Source: an uncultured Spirochaetales bacterium (GTDB lineage Bacteria > Spirochaetota > Spirochaetia > Sphaerochaetales > Sphaerochaetaceae). Taken from it: a stretch of 64,000 nt of DNA. A model generated the notes under the pieces. The model ran no database searches. It saw only the letters and a list, made by a program, of their open reading frames with translations, and was not told where the DNA came from. The stretch lies in assembly GCA_949285905.1 (NCBI GenBank), contig CASDZV010000051.1, positions 31,607 through 95,606 on the forward strand, read 5' to 3'. The position numbers and the translations under genes were made by a program. The number at the start of each line of letters is the position of its first letter. Within the stretch, counting starts at the first letter, position 1. This document shows positions 26,315-35,219 of this stretch, one piece after another.

Positions 26315-27096
26315 AGTTCCTCCACCTTGCGCCCCGGCCTTATAAGCTCTTTTACAGGTACAAGCCCTTTGTACTGGCCGGACGCACCTTTATAATCTAT
26401 AGCATTCTCCGGGCATCTGTGGTAGCAGGCGAAACAGGATATGCACCGCTCGCCGAATACAGCTTTCATGTCATTCAGAGCAATATTCCCCATCGGACAG
26501 ATTGAGGCACATGTCCCGCATCCTTTGCAGTGGCCATTGATGCTGAGTTTGCTGTTCTTCCCCGGTTTCATGCCAGAAGAGGAGAGTGCTCTGATAAGCC
26601 TCCAGCCAGGACCACGGTGAGGTATGTGCAATGCTTCTTCCTCGATGTCTTTGATCACACTCTGGAGTTTTTCCTCGATCGCTTCAGCTGCCTTTTTTGT
26701 CTCTGCTTCTGTCACAGCTGTCTTTTTCAGCGGAAGATATGCATCCGGCAGCTTGAAGGATGCTCCGTATGAAAGGGCGATGCCTGCATCTGCAAGAGAA
26801 GCGGAGAGGTCGTGAAGCGTGAAAAGCGGAAAGGCTCCGCATGTGGCTATACCGAACACATAACCGAGAGCTGAATTGTCTCTCCCTGCAAGGCATTTCC
26901 TGATGAACTCTCTCACAGGATATGGCAGTCCCCAGCAGTAGACAGGGAACACAATACCAAGCCTGTCTGTATTGTCAGGGAGGGTGTATGAACCTGTCAG
27001 GAACTCATCTATGAAATGAATCTCTGCATCTGGGATGTGTTTTGCAATGTAAAGACTGTTACCTGTTCCTGTATGTACTGCTATGACTGTTTTCAT
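26311..27096 (-). CDS. EFR1-type flavodoxin/ferredoxin fusion protein
   Basis: A 261-residue protein with an N-terminal flavodoxin-like FMN-binding region (HTGTGNSLYIAK) and a C-terminal pair of [4Fe-4S] motifs (CKGCGTCASICP and CISCFACYHRCP). It is likely a cytoplasmic electron carrier of anaerobic metabolism. It overlaps both neighbours by 4 bp. Its partner is unknown; the flanking genes are PLP enzymes. Confidence 0.88.
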   Translation of the reverse strand: MKTVIAVHTGTGNSLYIAKHIPDAEIHFIDEFLTGSYTLPDNTDRLGIVFPVYCWGLPYPVREFIRKCLAGRDNSALGYVFGIATCGAFPLFTLHDLSASLADAGIALSYGASFKLPDAYLPLKKTAVTEAETKKAAEAIEEKLQSVIKDIEEEALHIPHRGPGWRLIRALSSSGMKPGKNSKLSINGHCKGCGTCASICPMGNIALNDMKAVFGERCISCFACYHRCPENAIDYKGASGQYKGLVPVKELIRPGRKVEEL

Positions 27097-28106
27097 GCCA
27101 AAAATTCCCTTGTGTCCATTTCCTCTATGATTTTCACTGTCTCTTCTGTGTCTTCATCTGTCACATTCAGCGATGTGACAATGCGCCCCATGCCTCCGTC
27201 TTCGAGGAAAAGCACACCTTTTTCCCTGAAGGCCCTGATAATTCCAGCCATAGGATACTCCGATGTGAAGAATATCATATTCGTCTCAGAGATCCTGACA
27301 TCTGCCCAGCCTGTTTTCCTGAGCGCTTCCGAGATAGCCATCCTGTGCTCATGATCCTCTTTCAGTCTTTCGATATTGTGCTCAAGCGCATATATCCCAG
27401 CTGCTGCGAGAATACCGATCTGGCGCATGCCTCCTCCGAGGAGTTTCCTTATTCTCTTTGCCTCTCTGATGAACTCGTGTGTTGATGAGAGCACTGAGAA
27501 TGCAGGGCATCCCAGCCCTTTTGACAGGCAGAACGTTATATCATCAGCAGTCTCTGCATATGTGCTGACAGGAATTCCAGTCTCAACAGAGGCATTGAAT
27601 ATCCTGGCTCCATCCATATGTACCCATAAATTGTGTCTTTCAGCGACATCTTTGATAGCTCTGAGATTCTCGATGGGGTAGATAAGACCAGATGTCGTGT
27701 TCTCTGTTTCTATCATTGCAGTCTCTGACATGTCATACGCATAGCCATGTACGTGTTTTTCCACATCTGCGCTATTAAGGATGCCTTTGTCTGATGGTAC
27801 AAGGACCGGAAGGGTTCCAGACAGCGAGGCAACCGCTCCTATTTCATGACGCACTATATGCGACTCTGGGGCACAGAGGACTTCCTTTCCCCTCCCTCCT
27901 TTGATCATCAGAGGAATGAGATTGCCCATGCATCCAGAGGAGACAATCAGGGACTCTTCCTTGCCTGTGATCTCCTCGGCCATTCTCTCCAGACGGTTTG
28001 CCGTCGGATCCTCTCCATAGACATCATCGCCAGTCTCGGCGCTGTACATCGCCTTCCTCATTGCCTCTGTCGGCTGCGTGAATGTATCTGAACGGAAATC
28101 TTTCAT
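27093..28106 (-). CDS. ltaE: Low-specificity L-threonine aldolase
   Basis: A 337-residue PLP enzyme that splits threonine or allo-threonine to glycine and acetaldehyde. Family features: FRSDTFTQPTEAMRKAM at the N-terminus, GDDVYGEDPT, HMDGARIFNA, and the PLP lysine in CLSKGLGCP. The start ATG 28106 has AGGAGG upstream, located over the aroA stop codon. It begins the run ltaE-EFR1-patB, directly behind aroA. Confidence 0.94.
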   Translation of the reverse strand: MKDFRSDTFTQPTEAMRKAMYSAETGDDVYGEDPTANRLERMAEEITGKEESLIVSSGCMGNLIPLMIKGGRGKEVLCAPESHIVRHEIGAVASLSGTLPVLVPSDKGILNSADVEKHVHGYAYDMSETAMIETENTTSGLIYPIENLRAIKDVAERHNLWVHMDGARIFNASVETGIPVSTYAETADDITFCLSKGLGCPAFSVLSSTHEFIREAKRIRKLLGGGMRQIGILAAAGIYALEHNIERLKEDHEHRMAISEALRKTGWADVRISETNMIFFTSEYPMAGIIRAFREKGVLFLEDGGMGRIVTSLNVTDEDTEETVKIIEEMDTREFLA

Positions 28107-28107
28107 A

Positions 28108-29364
28108 CTACCTCCTGATGGTTTCCAGAAGATTGAAGAATGCCGGGAATGTCACAGCAGCGGCCCTCTCATCATCGATTGTCACAGTGCTGTCTGCAGC
28201 AGCTGAAGCGACAGCGAGTGACATGATGATTCTGTGATCGCCGTATCCCTTGCACGATGCACCATGGATTCTGCCATTGCCATGAATGATTATCCCATCT
28301 TCCTCTTCTTCTGCGCTCACACCCATAAGGGTGAGATTTTCATGCATGCATCTGATCCTGTCTGTTTCCTTGATACGAGCCTGCGGAACATTCATGAGAT
28401 GCGTATCTCCATCTGCTGCCGCTGCAGCGATTGTCAGCACTGGAAGTGTGTCTGGGATGGCATTGAGGTCGAATTCCCCTCCCTTGAGCTTCTCAGGTCC
28501 CTTCACTGTCACTGCATTTCCATGCCATGTTACAGTGCATCCCATCGCTTCCAGGATGGAAAGGATTGCTTTGTCACCCTGTGGGTCTTTTCTGTCCAGT
28601 CCTTCCACAGTGACTTCTGTCCCTGACACGGCTGCCGCTGCAAAGAAGAACGATGCTGAGGAGAAATCTCCGTTGATGTATTCATCAAATGGCTTATAGC
28701 TCTGGCCACCTTCAATCTCAGAGTGAAGATAGTCATCTGAAATCGAGTATCTTATGCCCTGCCTGTCGAGCCAGCCGAGCGTGAGCGATACATATGGTTT
28801 CTCATAAAGCAGCGGGCAGTCGATGACAGTCTTGCCTGCCGCGAGAGGTGAGGCAAGAAGCAGTCCAGAAAGATACTGGCTTGTCCTGCATTCAATTGAT
28901 ACATGCCCGCCCTTGAGCGGTCCTATTACGCGAACAGGTGGTTTGCCTTTATCATCTGCAGCTTCTGCGCCCAGCGTCCTGAGTGCTTCTGTAAGCGGTG
29001 CAGTCGGTCTTCTTCTCAGCTGTTCATCTCCTGTGATGGTTACAGGGACTGAAAGCGAGGCAGCCATTGGCAGAAGAAGATACGTTGTCGTCCCGCTGTT
29101 GCCGGCATCTATGAAGACTTCTTCTTTTCTGCTGAAGCCATCTGATGTGACATATGCTATGTCGTTCTCTTCATCTATCTCAACATTTGCTCCCATCGCT
29201 TTTACAGCCTCGATGCATGAGAGCGTGTCTGAGGAGATGAGGGGATGGCGGATAGTTGATGTTCCTTTTGCGGCAGATGCGATCAGGAATGCCCTGATAG
29301 TCTGGCTTTTAGAGGCAGGAACTTTCACAGTACCCTGCATCTTTTTCGGTTGTAGGGAAAGCAT
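28108..29364 (-). CDS. aroA: 3-phosphoshikimate 1-carboxyvinyltransferase (EPSP synthase)
   Basis: A 418-residue EPSP synthase of the shikimate pathway that joins PEP to shikimate 3-phosphate. Motifs are intact: PASKSQTIRAFLIA, DAGNSGTTTYLL, RIKETDRI and GYGDHRIIMSLAVA. The start has no Shine-Dalgarno sequence but an extended -10 box seven bases upstream. It is first in a run with ltaE, and no other shikimate genes are in the window. Confidence 0.96.
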   Translation of the reverse strand: MLSLQPKKMQGTVKVPASKSQTIRAFLIASAAKGTSTIRHPLISSDTLSCIEAVKAMGANVEIDEENDIAYVTSDGFSRKEEVFIDAGNSGTTTYLLLPMAASLSVPVTITGDEQLRRRPTAPLTEALRTLGAEAADDKGKPPVRVIGPLKGGHVSIECRTSQYLSGLLLASPLAAGKTVIDCPLLYEKPYVSLTLGWLDRQGIRYSISDDYLHSEIEGGQSYKPFDEYINGDFSSASFFFAAAAVSGTEVTVEGLDRKDPQGDKAILSILEAMGCTVTWHGNAVTVKGPEKLKGGEFDLNAIPDTLPVLTIAAAAADGDTHLMNVPQARIKETDRIRCMHENLTLMGVSAEEEEDGIIIHGNGRIHGASCKGYGDHRIIMSLAVASAAADSTVTIDDERAAAVTFPAFFNLLETIRR

Positions 29365-29371
29365 AGCTGTG

Positions 29372-29380
29372 ATTATATCA
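29372..29380 (-). promoter_or_regulatory. Extended -10 promoter of aroA
   Basis: On the minus strand TGATATAAT combines an extended -10 TG with a consensus TATAAT. Seven bases (CACAGCT) separate it from the aroA ATG. No good -35 is seen, which is normal for extended -10 promoters. Confidence 0.6.
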
Positions 29381-29391
29381 ATTTCCTATTT

Positions 29392-30420
29392 TCATTCCAG
29401 CTCTTTGCGGTCAAAAGATGAAGGGATGGCAAGGGAGGAGCCGAAGCCCTGTCCTTTTGTGTAGCTCTTCCAGTCCCCGCCGCGGGAGTACATGGCCCTG
29501 TGCGAGAGTTTGGTATCAGGGAAGACAATCTTCTTTGCCAGTGCCCTGTTCCTTCCCTGGATGACTATAATGGCATTATCTGACGCGTCATCAGATGTTC
29601 TCTTCATAAGAGAGGAGAGCGCACCGCATAGAAAGCTGTCTTTTGTTACATGCTCTCCTGACCTTCTTAGCCGGGCTATCTCGCGCTCCGTGGCATTCGT
29701 GAGGTAATCATAGAGGTAAATCGAGGCTTCTGTCTCTTCAAGGCTTCCGTACGCCACTGCTGTCTTACCCTCTTCAGTGCATGAAGTGACGACATATACT
29801 CCGGTTACAGATGAGATATATCCGAGTAGTTTTCTGATTGAGAAAGGAAAACGTTTTGCCTGATACAGCGGAACCATGTAAATTCTTTCATCATCATCTT
29901 TCTCCAGTGAGATTCCGCTCTTGGCCATCAGTTCTTTCGCTTTTCTTATCGCTTCAGACGCTTCGTTCTCGAACGGGGAAGAGGAGAGTGCCAGGAGTTT
30001 TCTGATTTTGTCTTTCTTCTCATTGCTGTCTGTCAGCGTGGTACGTACATGGCTCTTTTCGAAATCCGGATCAACTCCGAGGATACGGCAGCAGGTTCTG
30101 AACTGTGAGGAATGCCCGGAGAGCGTGCCATGCAGGTTGTAGTCGAGTGCATGTGCAAGTTCGTGCAGGAATATGTTCTGCACTGTAGTGCTGTCGCACT
30201 CGAGTGCGATTTTTTCGGAGATGACTATCAGCAGGGACTGAGAGGAGAAATACCCAAGCCGCTCTTCTTCGAGAGAGGGCGCGACAATAATGTTCCTGAA
30301 AAGCGGGGTATGTATAATCCCGGCCTCGGACAGTTCGTCCTCCTTTGCCTTCCCGAGAGCTTTCAGCAAGGCTTCTGTCCTGTCAGTTTTTAGACTTCTG
30401 AGCCTGATTATCCGTTCCAC
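29392..30420 (-). CDS. SprT-like zinc metallopeptidase domain fused to DUF2786
   Basis: A 342-residue two-domain protein. Residues about 70-115 contain HELAHALDYN and a downstream His (GHSSQF), the zinc site of SprT/gluzincin-like peptidases. Residues about 135-170 match DUF2786 (DKIRKLLALSSSPFENEASEAI), followed by its usual alpha-beta C-terminal domain. The function is unknown; SprT-like proteases can act on DNA-protein crosslinks. The start is GTG 30420 without a clear ribosome binding site. It is divergent from rimO. Confidence 0.8.
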   Translation of the reverse strand: MERIIRLRSLKTDRTEALLKALGKAKEDELSEAGIIHTPLFRNIIVAPSLEEERLGYFSSQSLLIVISEKIALECDSTTVQNIFLHELAHALDYNLHGTLSGHSSQFRTCCRILGVDPDFEKSHVRTTLTDSNEKKDKIRKLLALSSSPFENEASEAIRKAKELMAKSGISLEKDDDERIYMVPLYQAKRFPFSIRKLLGYISSVTGVYVVTSCTEEGKTAVAYGSLEETEASIYLYDYLTNATEREIARLRRSGEHVTKDSFLCGALSSLMKRTSDDASDNAIIVIQGRNRALAKKIVFPDTKLSHRAMYSRGGDWKSYTKGQGFGSSLAIPSSFDRKELE

Positions 30421-30466
30421 GCTGTAATCATTGCTGAAAGACTCCTTGCTTGCAATAGCTGAGGCT

Positions 30467-31798
30467 ATGGACTACGATGGCGCTGTGAAGCGTATATACA
30501 TAGAGAGCCTTGGCTGTGCCAAGAACCAGGTTGATTCAGAGCTCCTGCTTACATATGCAATGGAGAATGGATACGAGAGAACTGAGGATGTGACAGAAGC
30601 TGATGTCATTGTCGTCAATACATGCGGTTTCATTGAAAGTGCCAAGAAAGAGTCAGTGGATACGTTCTTTTCTCTCCATGATGCAAACCCTGATGCGCGT
30701 ATCATTCTTGCTGGCTGCCTTGCCCAGCGCTATGGGCATGATATGGATCTTGAAGAAGCTGATGCTATATTCGGCAACAGGGACCTGTCGCTCTTTCCAG
30801 ATGTGCTGGAAGGGCGGGAGAAGCTGCTCATTCCAGAGTATCCAGATCCTGAGAGAGAGCGTGATGACAGAAAGGTTCTGCTGAATTATCCGGGATCGGC
30901 ATATCTGAAAATCAGTGAGGGTTGTAATCACAGATGCTCTTATTGCGCTATCCCTGTCATCCGCGGTTCTCTTCGGTCCCGCCCGATGGACAGAATCATC
31001 GCAGAAGCGAAACGTCTGATTGCTTCCGGCATTTATGAAATAAATATTGTCGCACAGGATCTCGGTGCATATGGAACTGATGATGGAGAACCTTCGCGAT
31101 TTGTTGAACTGATGGATAAACTTTCTTCCCTTGAGGGGGACTTTGTGCTGAGGATGCTTTATATACATCCGGACACATTCCCATCCGGGCTTATTGAGCT
31201 CTGTCAGGAAAGAAAGAAGATCCTTCCATATTTCGATATCCCGTTCCAGCATGCTGACCCAGTTGTGCTGAAAGCGATGAAGAGGACGGGCAATCCGGAG
31301 ATTTATCTTGGATTAATCAATCGTATCAGGACAGCGCTTCCGGAGGCTGTCATCCGCACAACGCTGATGCTCGGCTTCCCGGGAGAGGACAGGAAAGCTT
31401 TTGACACTCTTCTTGATTTTGCAGAGAATGCTTCGTTCGACTGGATGGGCTCATTCCTTTATTCCCGCGAAGAGGATACCCCCGCTTATGATATGCGTGG
31501 CGAGGAGGAGCATGAGAAGGCTCATGACAGGGCATCGCGCTGGCAGAAGGAACTTGAGAAGCTGCAGGAGCGTATCACGGCAGAGCGTCTTGAACGCTTC
31601 GTCGGAAAGGAATACACAGCACTTATTGAAGAGAAAATCGAGGGAGAGGACCTCGCTATCGGAAGGATCTATGCAGAGGCCCCGGATGTTGATGGCCTGA
31701 CTGTGATCATGGGGCGTGGTATGGAGCCTGGTGACAGAGTGAGGGTCGGTATTACCAGAACACGCGGTGTTGATCTTGAAGGAGTCCTGATTGACTGA
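30467..31798 (+). CDS. rimO: Ribosomal protein S12 methylthiotransferase RimO
   Basis: A 443-residue radical-SAM methylthiotransferase that thiomethylates an Asp of ribosomal protein S12. The N-terminal UPF0004 domain has SLGCAKNQVDSE, NTCGFIESAKKES and AGCLAQRY, whose Cys bind one [4Fe-4S]. The radical-SAM motif is CNHRCSYCAIP. A TRAM domain ends the protein. ATG 30467 matches family length; an in-frame TTG at 30431 would add 12 residues. It overlaps pcrA by 8 bp. Confidence 0.94.
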   Translation: MDYDGAVKRIYIESLGCAKNQVDSELLLTYAMENGYERTEDVTEADVIVVNTCGFIESAKKESVDTFFSLHDANPDARIILAGCLAQRYGHDMDLEEADAIFGNRDLSLFPDVLEGREKLLIPEYPDPERERDDRKVLLNYPGSAYLKISEGCNHRCSYCAIPVIRGSLRSRPMDRIIAEAKRLIASGIYEINIVAQDLGAYGTDDGEPSRFVELMDKLSSLEGDFVLRMLYIHPDTFPSGLIELCQERKKILPYFDIPFQHADPVVLKAMKRTGNPEIYLGLINRIRTALPEAVIRTTLMLGFPGEDRKAFDTLLDFAENASFDWMGSFLYSREEDTPAYDMRGEEEHEKAHDRASRWQKELEKLQERITAERLERFVGKEYTALIEEKIEGEDLAIGRIYAEAPDVDGLTVIMGRGMEPGDRVRVGITRTRGVDLEGVLID

Positions 31799-33998
31799 TC
31801 TGACAGCACTTAATCCAGAGCAGAGGGAAGCTGTTCTGGACTTTGATCATAATCTTCTTATCCTTGCATGCGCAGGTTCTGGCAAGACACGCACAATAAC
31901 ATCTAAAATCGCTTATGCAATCGAGAATGGCATTTATAAGCCTTATCAGATACTGGCTGTGACATTCACAAACCGGGCCGCAGGGGAGATGAGGGACAGA
32001 GTCGAATCCATGCTTCCTGATACAGATCTTTCGGGACTGGAGATGCGTACTTTTCATTCATTCGGGGCTTATGTGCTCCGCCGCTATGGCTCTCTTGTTG
32101 GATTGTCTCCGGATTTCTGCATCTATGATGATGCGGATTCGCTTTCACTGCTTGATACAGTCTCAGCACTGGACAAGAAATCGCTGAGAGAAGTTGTAAA
32201 AGCAATATCAAATGCAAAGGACAGAGGTCTTACTCCGGATTCTCCCGGTCTTGCAGGCATTCTTCCTGACTATGATTTCTCCACGCTTTTCAGAAAGTAT
32301 GAAGAGGCTCTGGCGCTTTCAGGGAATGCGGACTTCGCGGATCTTATATCAAAGCCGACTGAGATAATGCGCTCTCACCCGGAAGCGGGGGATGCAATAC
32401 GCAACCGTTTCAGGATGATCCTTGTTGATGAGTATCAGGATTCGAACAGGATGCAGTTTGAGTTCCTGCAGAGCCTTATCGGAGAACGCACACAGCTTGT
32501 TGTTGTCGGAGATGATGATCAGTCAATCTACTCATTCCGTGGTGCTGATATCACAAACATACTTACATTCACATCATCGTTTGCGAATGTGCGAGAGATC
32601 AAACTGGAAAAGAATTATCGTTCCACATCGGAAATTCTTGCAGCGGCCGGTTCCCTTATTGCTCATAATAAGGAGCGTCACAAGAAAGAGCTTATCAGCG
32701 CAGAGGGACTTCAGGGGCCTAAGCCGTCTGTGATGTTCAGTGTGTCTGGACGGTCGGAGGCGGAACGTATCGCCAATCTCATCCTTAATCTCAGTGATTA
32801 CGATGATACAGCTGTGCTGTACCGCACAAATGCGCAGTCACAGGCGTTTGAGCAGGCCTTCACAGACCGGCGTATACCTTATAAAGTCATCGGAGCTCTC
32901 CGCTTCTATGAGCGAGAGGAAGTCAAGGACGGGCTTTCAATTCTCCGCTTGCTGATGAACCACAGGGACATTGTCAGTTTCCGCCGTATTATAAACAAGC
33001 CGGCAAGAGGACTTGGAAATGCAAAGGTCGATAAGATTCTTTCATTCTCTGAGGATCTTCTGGAGGCAATGGAGAGTTTTGCGGCAACCACTTCAGGATC
33101 CCTTCACAGCAATACAATGATATTCCTCACCGCATGGAAGAATGCTGAGAAGAGACTTTCTGATGATGAGAATCTTGGGGATGTCCTCAATAAAGCTCTG
33201 GAAGAGTTCCAGATTTATGACCTGTATAACAAAGAGCCTGACAGGGCAGTGCGGAAGACGAAAATCGAGAACCTTGGCCAGCTCGTTGCCGTTCTTTCAG
33301 AATCCGGAAGCGGCAGAGAATCCCTTTCCTTGTTTCTGGAAAAGCTTACTCTCGACACAACCACGCTTGGCAGCCATGATCCTAGGGATGATGAAGGTGT
33401 AACGCTGATGACGATGCACAATACGAAAGGGCTGGAATTCAAGAGGGTTTTCGTTGTCGGCATGGAAGATGAGATTATCCCAGGGCGTTGTACTGAGACA
33501 GAGAGGGAGACGGAGGAGGAGCGGCGGATACTATACGTTGCAATGACCCGTGCGCGCGAGAATCTCTATCTTTCATTCGCTGGACAGCGCAATATGTGGG
33601 GCCGTGTTGATTACCATACTCCTACAAGATTCTTCTCAGAAATTCCCCAGTCACTCCTCTCTGGTGATACAGGTTATATGACAGGGCGCCCCAGAATGTC
33701 TGCGATGGGCTTTGTCGGTTCTCAGATCACACCGCGCCACCGCAGTGAATATGTGGAGAACACACCTTCCTGGGCAAGTGGTATCAGCATAAAAGAGAAA
33801 CGCGAGCCAAAACCACGCGAAGAAATCAATAAGAAGAATACCTTCTCAGTTGGAGACAAAGTCAGAAGCGCTAATTATGGGACAGGAGTCATTGAGGAGA
33901 TTGAACTGAAAGACAACGGCAACAGAGTGCTTGTCATCCAGTTCAAAGGCAAGAAGGCTAAATTCATAGAAGCTTTCGCAGCTCTTGAAAAGCTCTAA
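31791..33998 (+). CDS. pcrA: UvrD/PcrA-type DNA helicase
   Basis: A 735-residue SF1A helicase for repair and replication. Walker A ACAGSGKTRTI, Walker B LVDEYQDSN, motif III VGDDDQSIYSFRGAD, motif V MTMHNTKGLEF and motif VI LYVAMTRARENL are all present. The C-terminal FSVGDKVRSANYGTGVI is the Tudor-like domain of PcrA that contacts RNA polymerase. The start is TTG with AAGGAG seven bases before it, overlapping the rimO stop. Confidence 0.95.
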   Translation: MTDLTALNPEQREAVLDFDHNLLILACAGSGKTRTITSKIAYAIENGIYKPYQILAVTFTNRAAGEMRDRVESMLPDTDLSGLEMRTFHSFGAYVLRRYGSLVGLSPDFCIYDDADSLSLLDTVSALDKKSLREVVKAISNAKDRGLTPDSPGLAGILPDYDFSTLFRKYEEALALSGNADFADLISKPTEIMRSHPEAGDAIRNRFRMILVDEYQDSNRMQFEFLQSLIGERTQLVVVGDDDQSIYSFRGADITNILTFTSSFANVREIKLEKNYRSTSEILAAAGSLIAHNKERHKKELISAEGLQGPKPSVMFSVSGRSEAERIANLILNLSDYDDTAVLYRTNAQSQAFEQAFTDRRIPYKVIGALRFYEREEVKDGLSILRLLMNHRDIVSFRRIINKPARGLGNAKVDKILSFSEDLLEAMESFAATTSGSLHSNTMIFLTAWKNAEKRLSDDENLGDVLNKALEEFQIYDLYNKEPDRAVRKTKIENLGQLVAVLSESGSGRESLSLFLEKLTLDTTTLGSHDPRDDEGVTLMTMHNTKGLEFKRVFVVGMEDEIIPGRCTETERETEEERRILYVAMTRARENLYLSFAGQRNMWGRVDYHTPTRFFSEIPQSLLSGDTGYMTGRPRMSAMGFVGSQITPRHRSEYVENTPSWASGISIKEKREPKPREEINKKNTFSVGDKVRSANYGTGVIEEIELKDNGNRVLVIQFKGKKAKFIEAFAALEKL

Positions 33999-34006
33999 AA
34001 GGTATC

Positions 34007-34036
34007 TTTACAAGGAGATGCCTTCTTCGATATAAT
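34007..34036 (+). promoter_or_regulatory. Strong promoter of the rplM-rpsI leader
   Basis: TTTACA (34007-34012), 18-bp spacer, consensus TATAAT (34031-34036). Transcription should begin near 34043, about 255 bases before rplM. Confidence 0.75.
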
Positions 34037-34042
34037 GCAATT

Positions 34043-34298
34043 CCGTGCGTGTAAACGCATCCTCTCGCATGAGTGGAAGATGCAGGATATTCTCAGGAAT
34101 TCGTCATCTCCTCGGAGCCGAAGAGCAATCTTCAATGAAACTTCCTTTCCCCCGGGAACTCCAGAGCGGTGTCAGAGCCTAAGGATTCGGTGACCTGTTT
34201 CTTTCCGGTCCATACGCCGGATCGATGCGTCCCTGTAAGGAGCTTTGCCCGGAAAGGGAGAGGCATGGCCTTAGAGAAAATGATTGAAGGTTGAGTTT
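34043..34298 (+). promoter_or_regulatory. Long structured 5' leader of rplM-rpsI (possible cis-regulatory RNA)
   Basis: No gene is seen in this stretch. Predicted pairings by eye: AATTCC with GGAATT enclosing a TGCGT-GTAA-ACGCA hairpin and a GCAT/ATGC hairpin; later CTAAGG with CCTTAG enclosing CTTTCCGG/CCGGAAAG and a GCCGG arm. GTCA/TGAC could compete with the outer CTAAGG pairing. No terminator precedes rplM, so the element would be part of its mRNA. It does not show signatures of RNase P, tmRNA or SRP RNA. It may mediate L13/S9 feedback or be an unnamed motif. Confidence 0.5.
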
Positions 34299-34727
34299 AT
34301 GAAGACTATTTTCATTAAACCGCAGTCGATTGAGAGAAAATGGTATCTCATCGATGCAGAGGGAAAGCCGCTCGGAAGAGTAGCAGCAGAAGCTGCATTC
34401 CTTCTCAGAGGCAAGAACAAGGCAGAGTACGTTCCACACCAGGAAATTGGTGATTACGTAATCATCATCAACGCAGCCAAGGCTAAAGTCACCGGCAACA
34501 AGATGGCAGATAAGATTTACTATCGCCATTCAATGTATCCAGGCGGACTCAAGGCTGAGCCGTATGGAAAGATGGTAGCACGCAAGCCCACTTATCCGAT
34601 GGAGCACGCTGTAAAGGGAATGCTTCCTAACAACAGACTTGGAAGAAAGCTCTTCAACAACGTGAAGATCTATGCAGGTGCAGAGCACCCGCACATGGCA
34701 CAGCAGCCGATTGCTGTTGAAATTTAA
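34299..34727 (+). CDS. rplM: 50S ribosomal protein L13
   Basis: A 142-residue protein with the normal length and wording of L13 (WYLIDAEGKPLGRVAAEAA, MYPGGLK, MLPNNRLGRK). It binds 23S rRNA early in large-subunit assembly. ATG 34299 is preceded by GAAGG at a good distance; a slightly longer frame from 34284 was rejected. It is followed by rpsI, the usual pairing. Confidence 0.98.
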   Translation: MKTIFIKPQSIERKWYLIDAEGKPLGRVAAEAAFLLRGKNKAEYVPHQEIGDYVIIINAAKAKVTGNKMADKIYYRHSMYPGGLKAEPYGKMVARKPTYPMEHAVKGMLPNNRLGRKLFNNVKIYAGAEHPHMAQQPIAVEI

Positions 34728-34738
34728 GGAGAGGCGAG

Positions 34739-35155
34739 ATGGCTACCAAGAAAGAAGATAATAAGTCAATCAACCTCGGCCACGGTGTTGGACGCCGCAA
34801 GACTTCCGTTGCAAGAGTTTATCTCAGAGATGGTAACGGCCAGGTGAAGATCAATGGAAAGAAGCTCGAGGAGTATTTTGTTGATGCAATCAATGCAGCA
34901 AAGGTTCTCCAGCCATTTGAGGTTACAGAGACTACTGGAAAGTATGATCTTGTAATCACAGTCTGTGGTGGTGGTATCTGCTCACAGGCAGAGGCTTGCA
35001 GACATGGTCTTGCAAGAGCTCTTGTCGACTATGATGCAGATCTGCGCCCTGCACTTCATGCAGCTGGTCTCATGACAAGAGACTCCAGAATGGTCGAGAG
35101 AAAGAAGTATGGTCAGAAGGGAGCAAGAAGACGCTTCCAGTTCTCCAAGAGATAA
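34739..35155 (+). CDS. rpsI: 30S ribosomal protein S9
   Basis: A 138-residue S9 with GRRKTSVARVYLR near the N-terminus and the basic C-terminal tail KKYGQKGARRRFQFSKR, which reaches P-site tRNA. It follows rplM by 11 bases with GGAGAGG before the ATG, and ends before an intrinsic terminator. Confidence 0.98.
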   Translation: MATKKEDNKSINLGHGVGRRKTSVARVYLRDGNGQVKINGKKLEEYFVDAINAAKVLQPFEVTETTGKYDLVITVCGGGICSQAEACRHGLARALVDYDADLRPALHAAGLMTRDSRMVERKKYGQKGARRRFQFSKR

Positions 35156-35177
35156 AAGCTTCTTCTCTGCAGAACAG

Positions 35178-35205
35178 AATGGTCGGCTAATCACCGGCCA
35201 TTTTC
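35178..35205 (+). terminator. Intrinsic terminator of rplM-rpsI
   Basis: Stem AATGGTCGG with CCGGCCATT (one T-G pair), 7-base loop, then TTTT. Confidence 0.85.
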
Positions 35206-35219
35206 TGTATACACATGAT

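Noticed and set aside
28286..29464. Plus-strand frames of 130-213 residues across aroA
   Set aside because: They are antisense shadows of a conserved enzyme.
34043..34298. rplM leader as RNase P RNA, tmRNA, 6S or SRP RNA
   Set aside because: The conserved cores that I know (for example GAGGAAAGTCC of RNase P or GGAAG loop context of SRP) are absent; 6S could not be fully excluded but the mRNA has no terminator before rplM.
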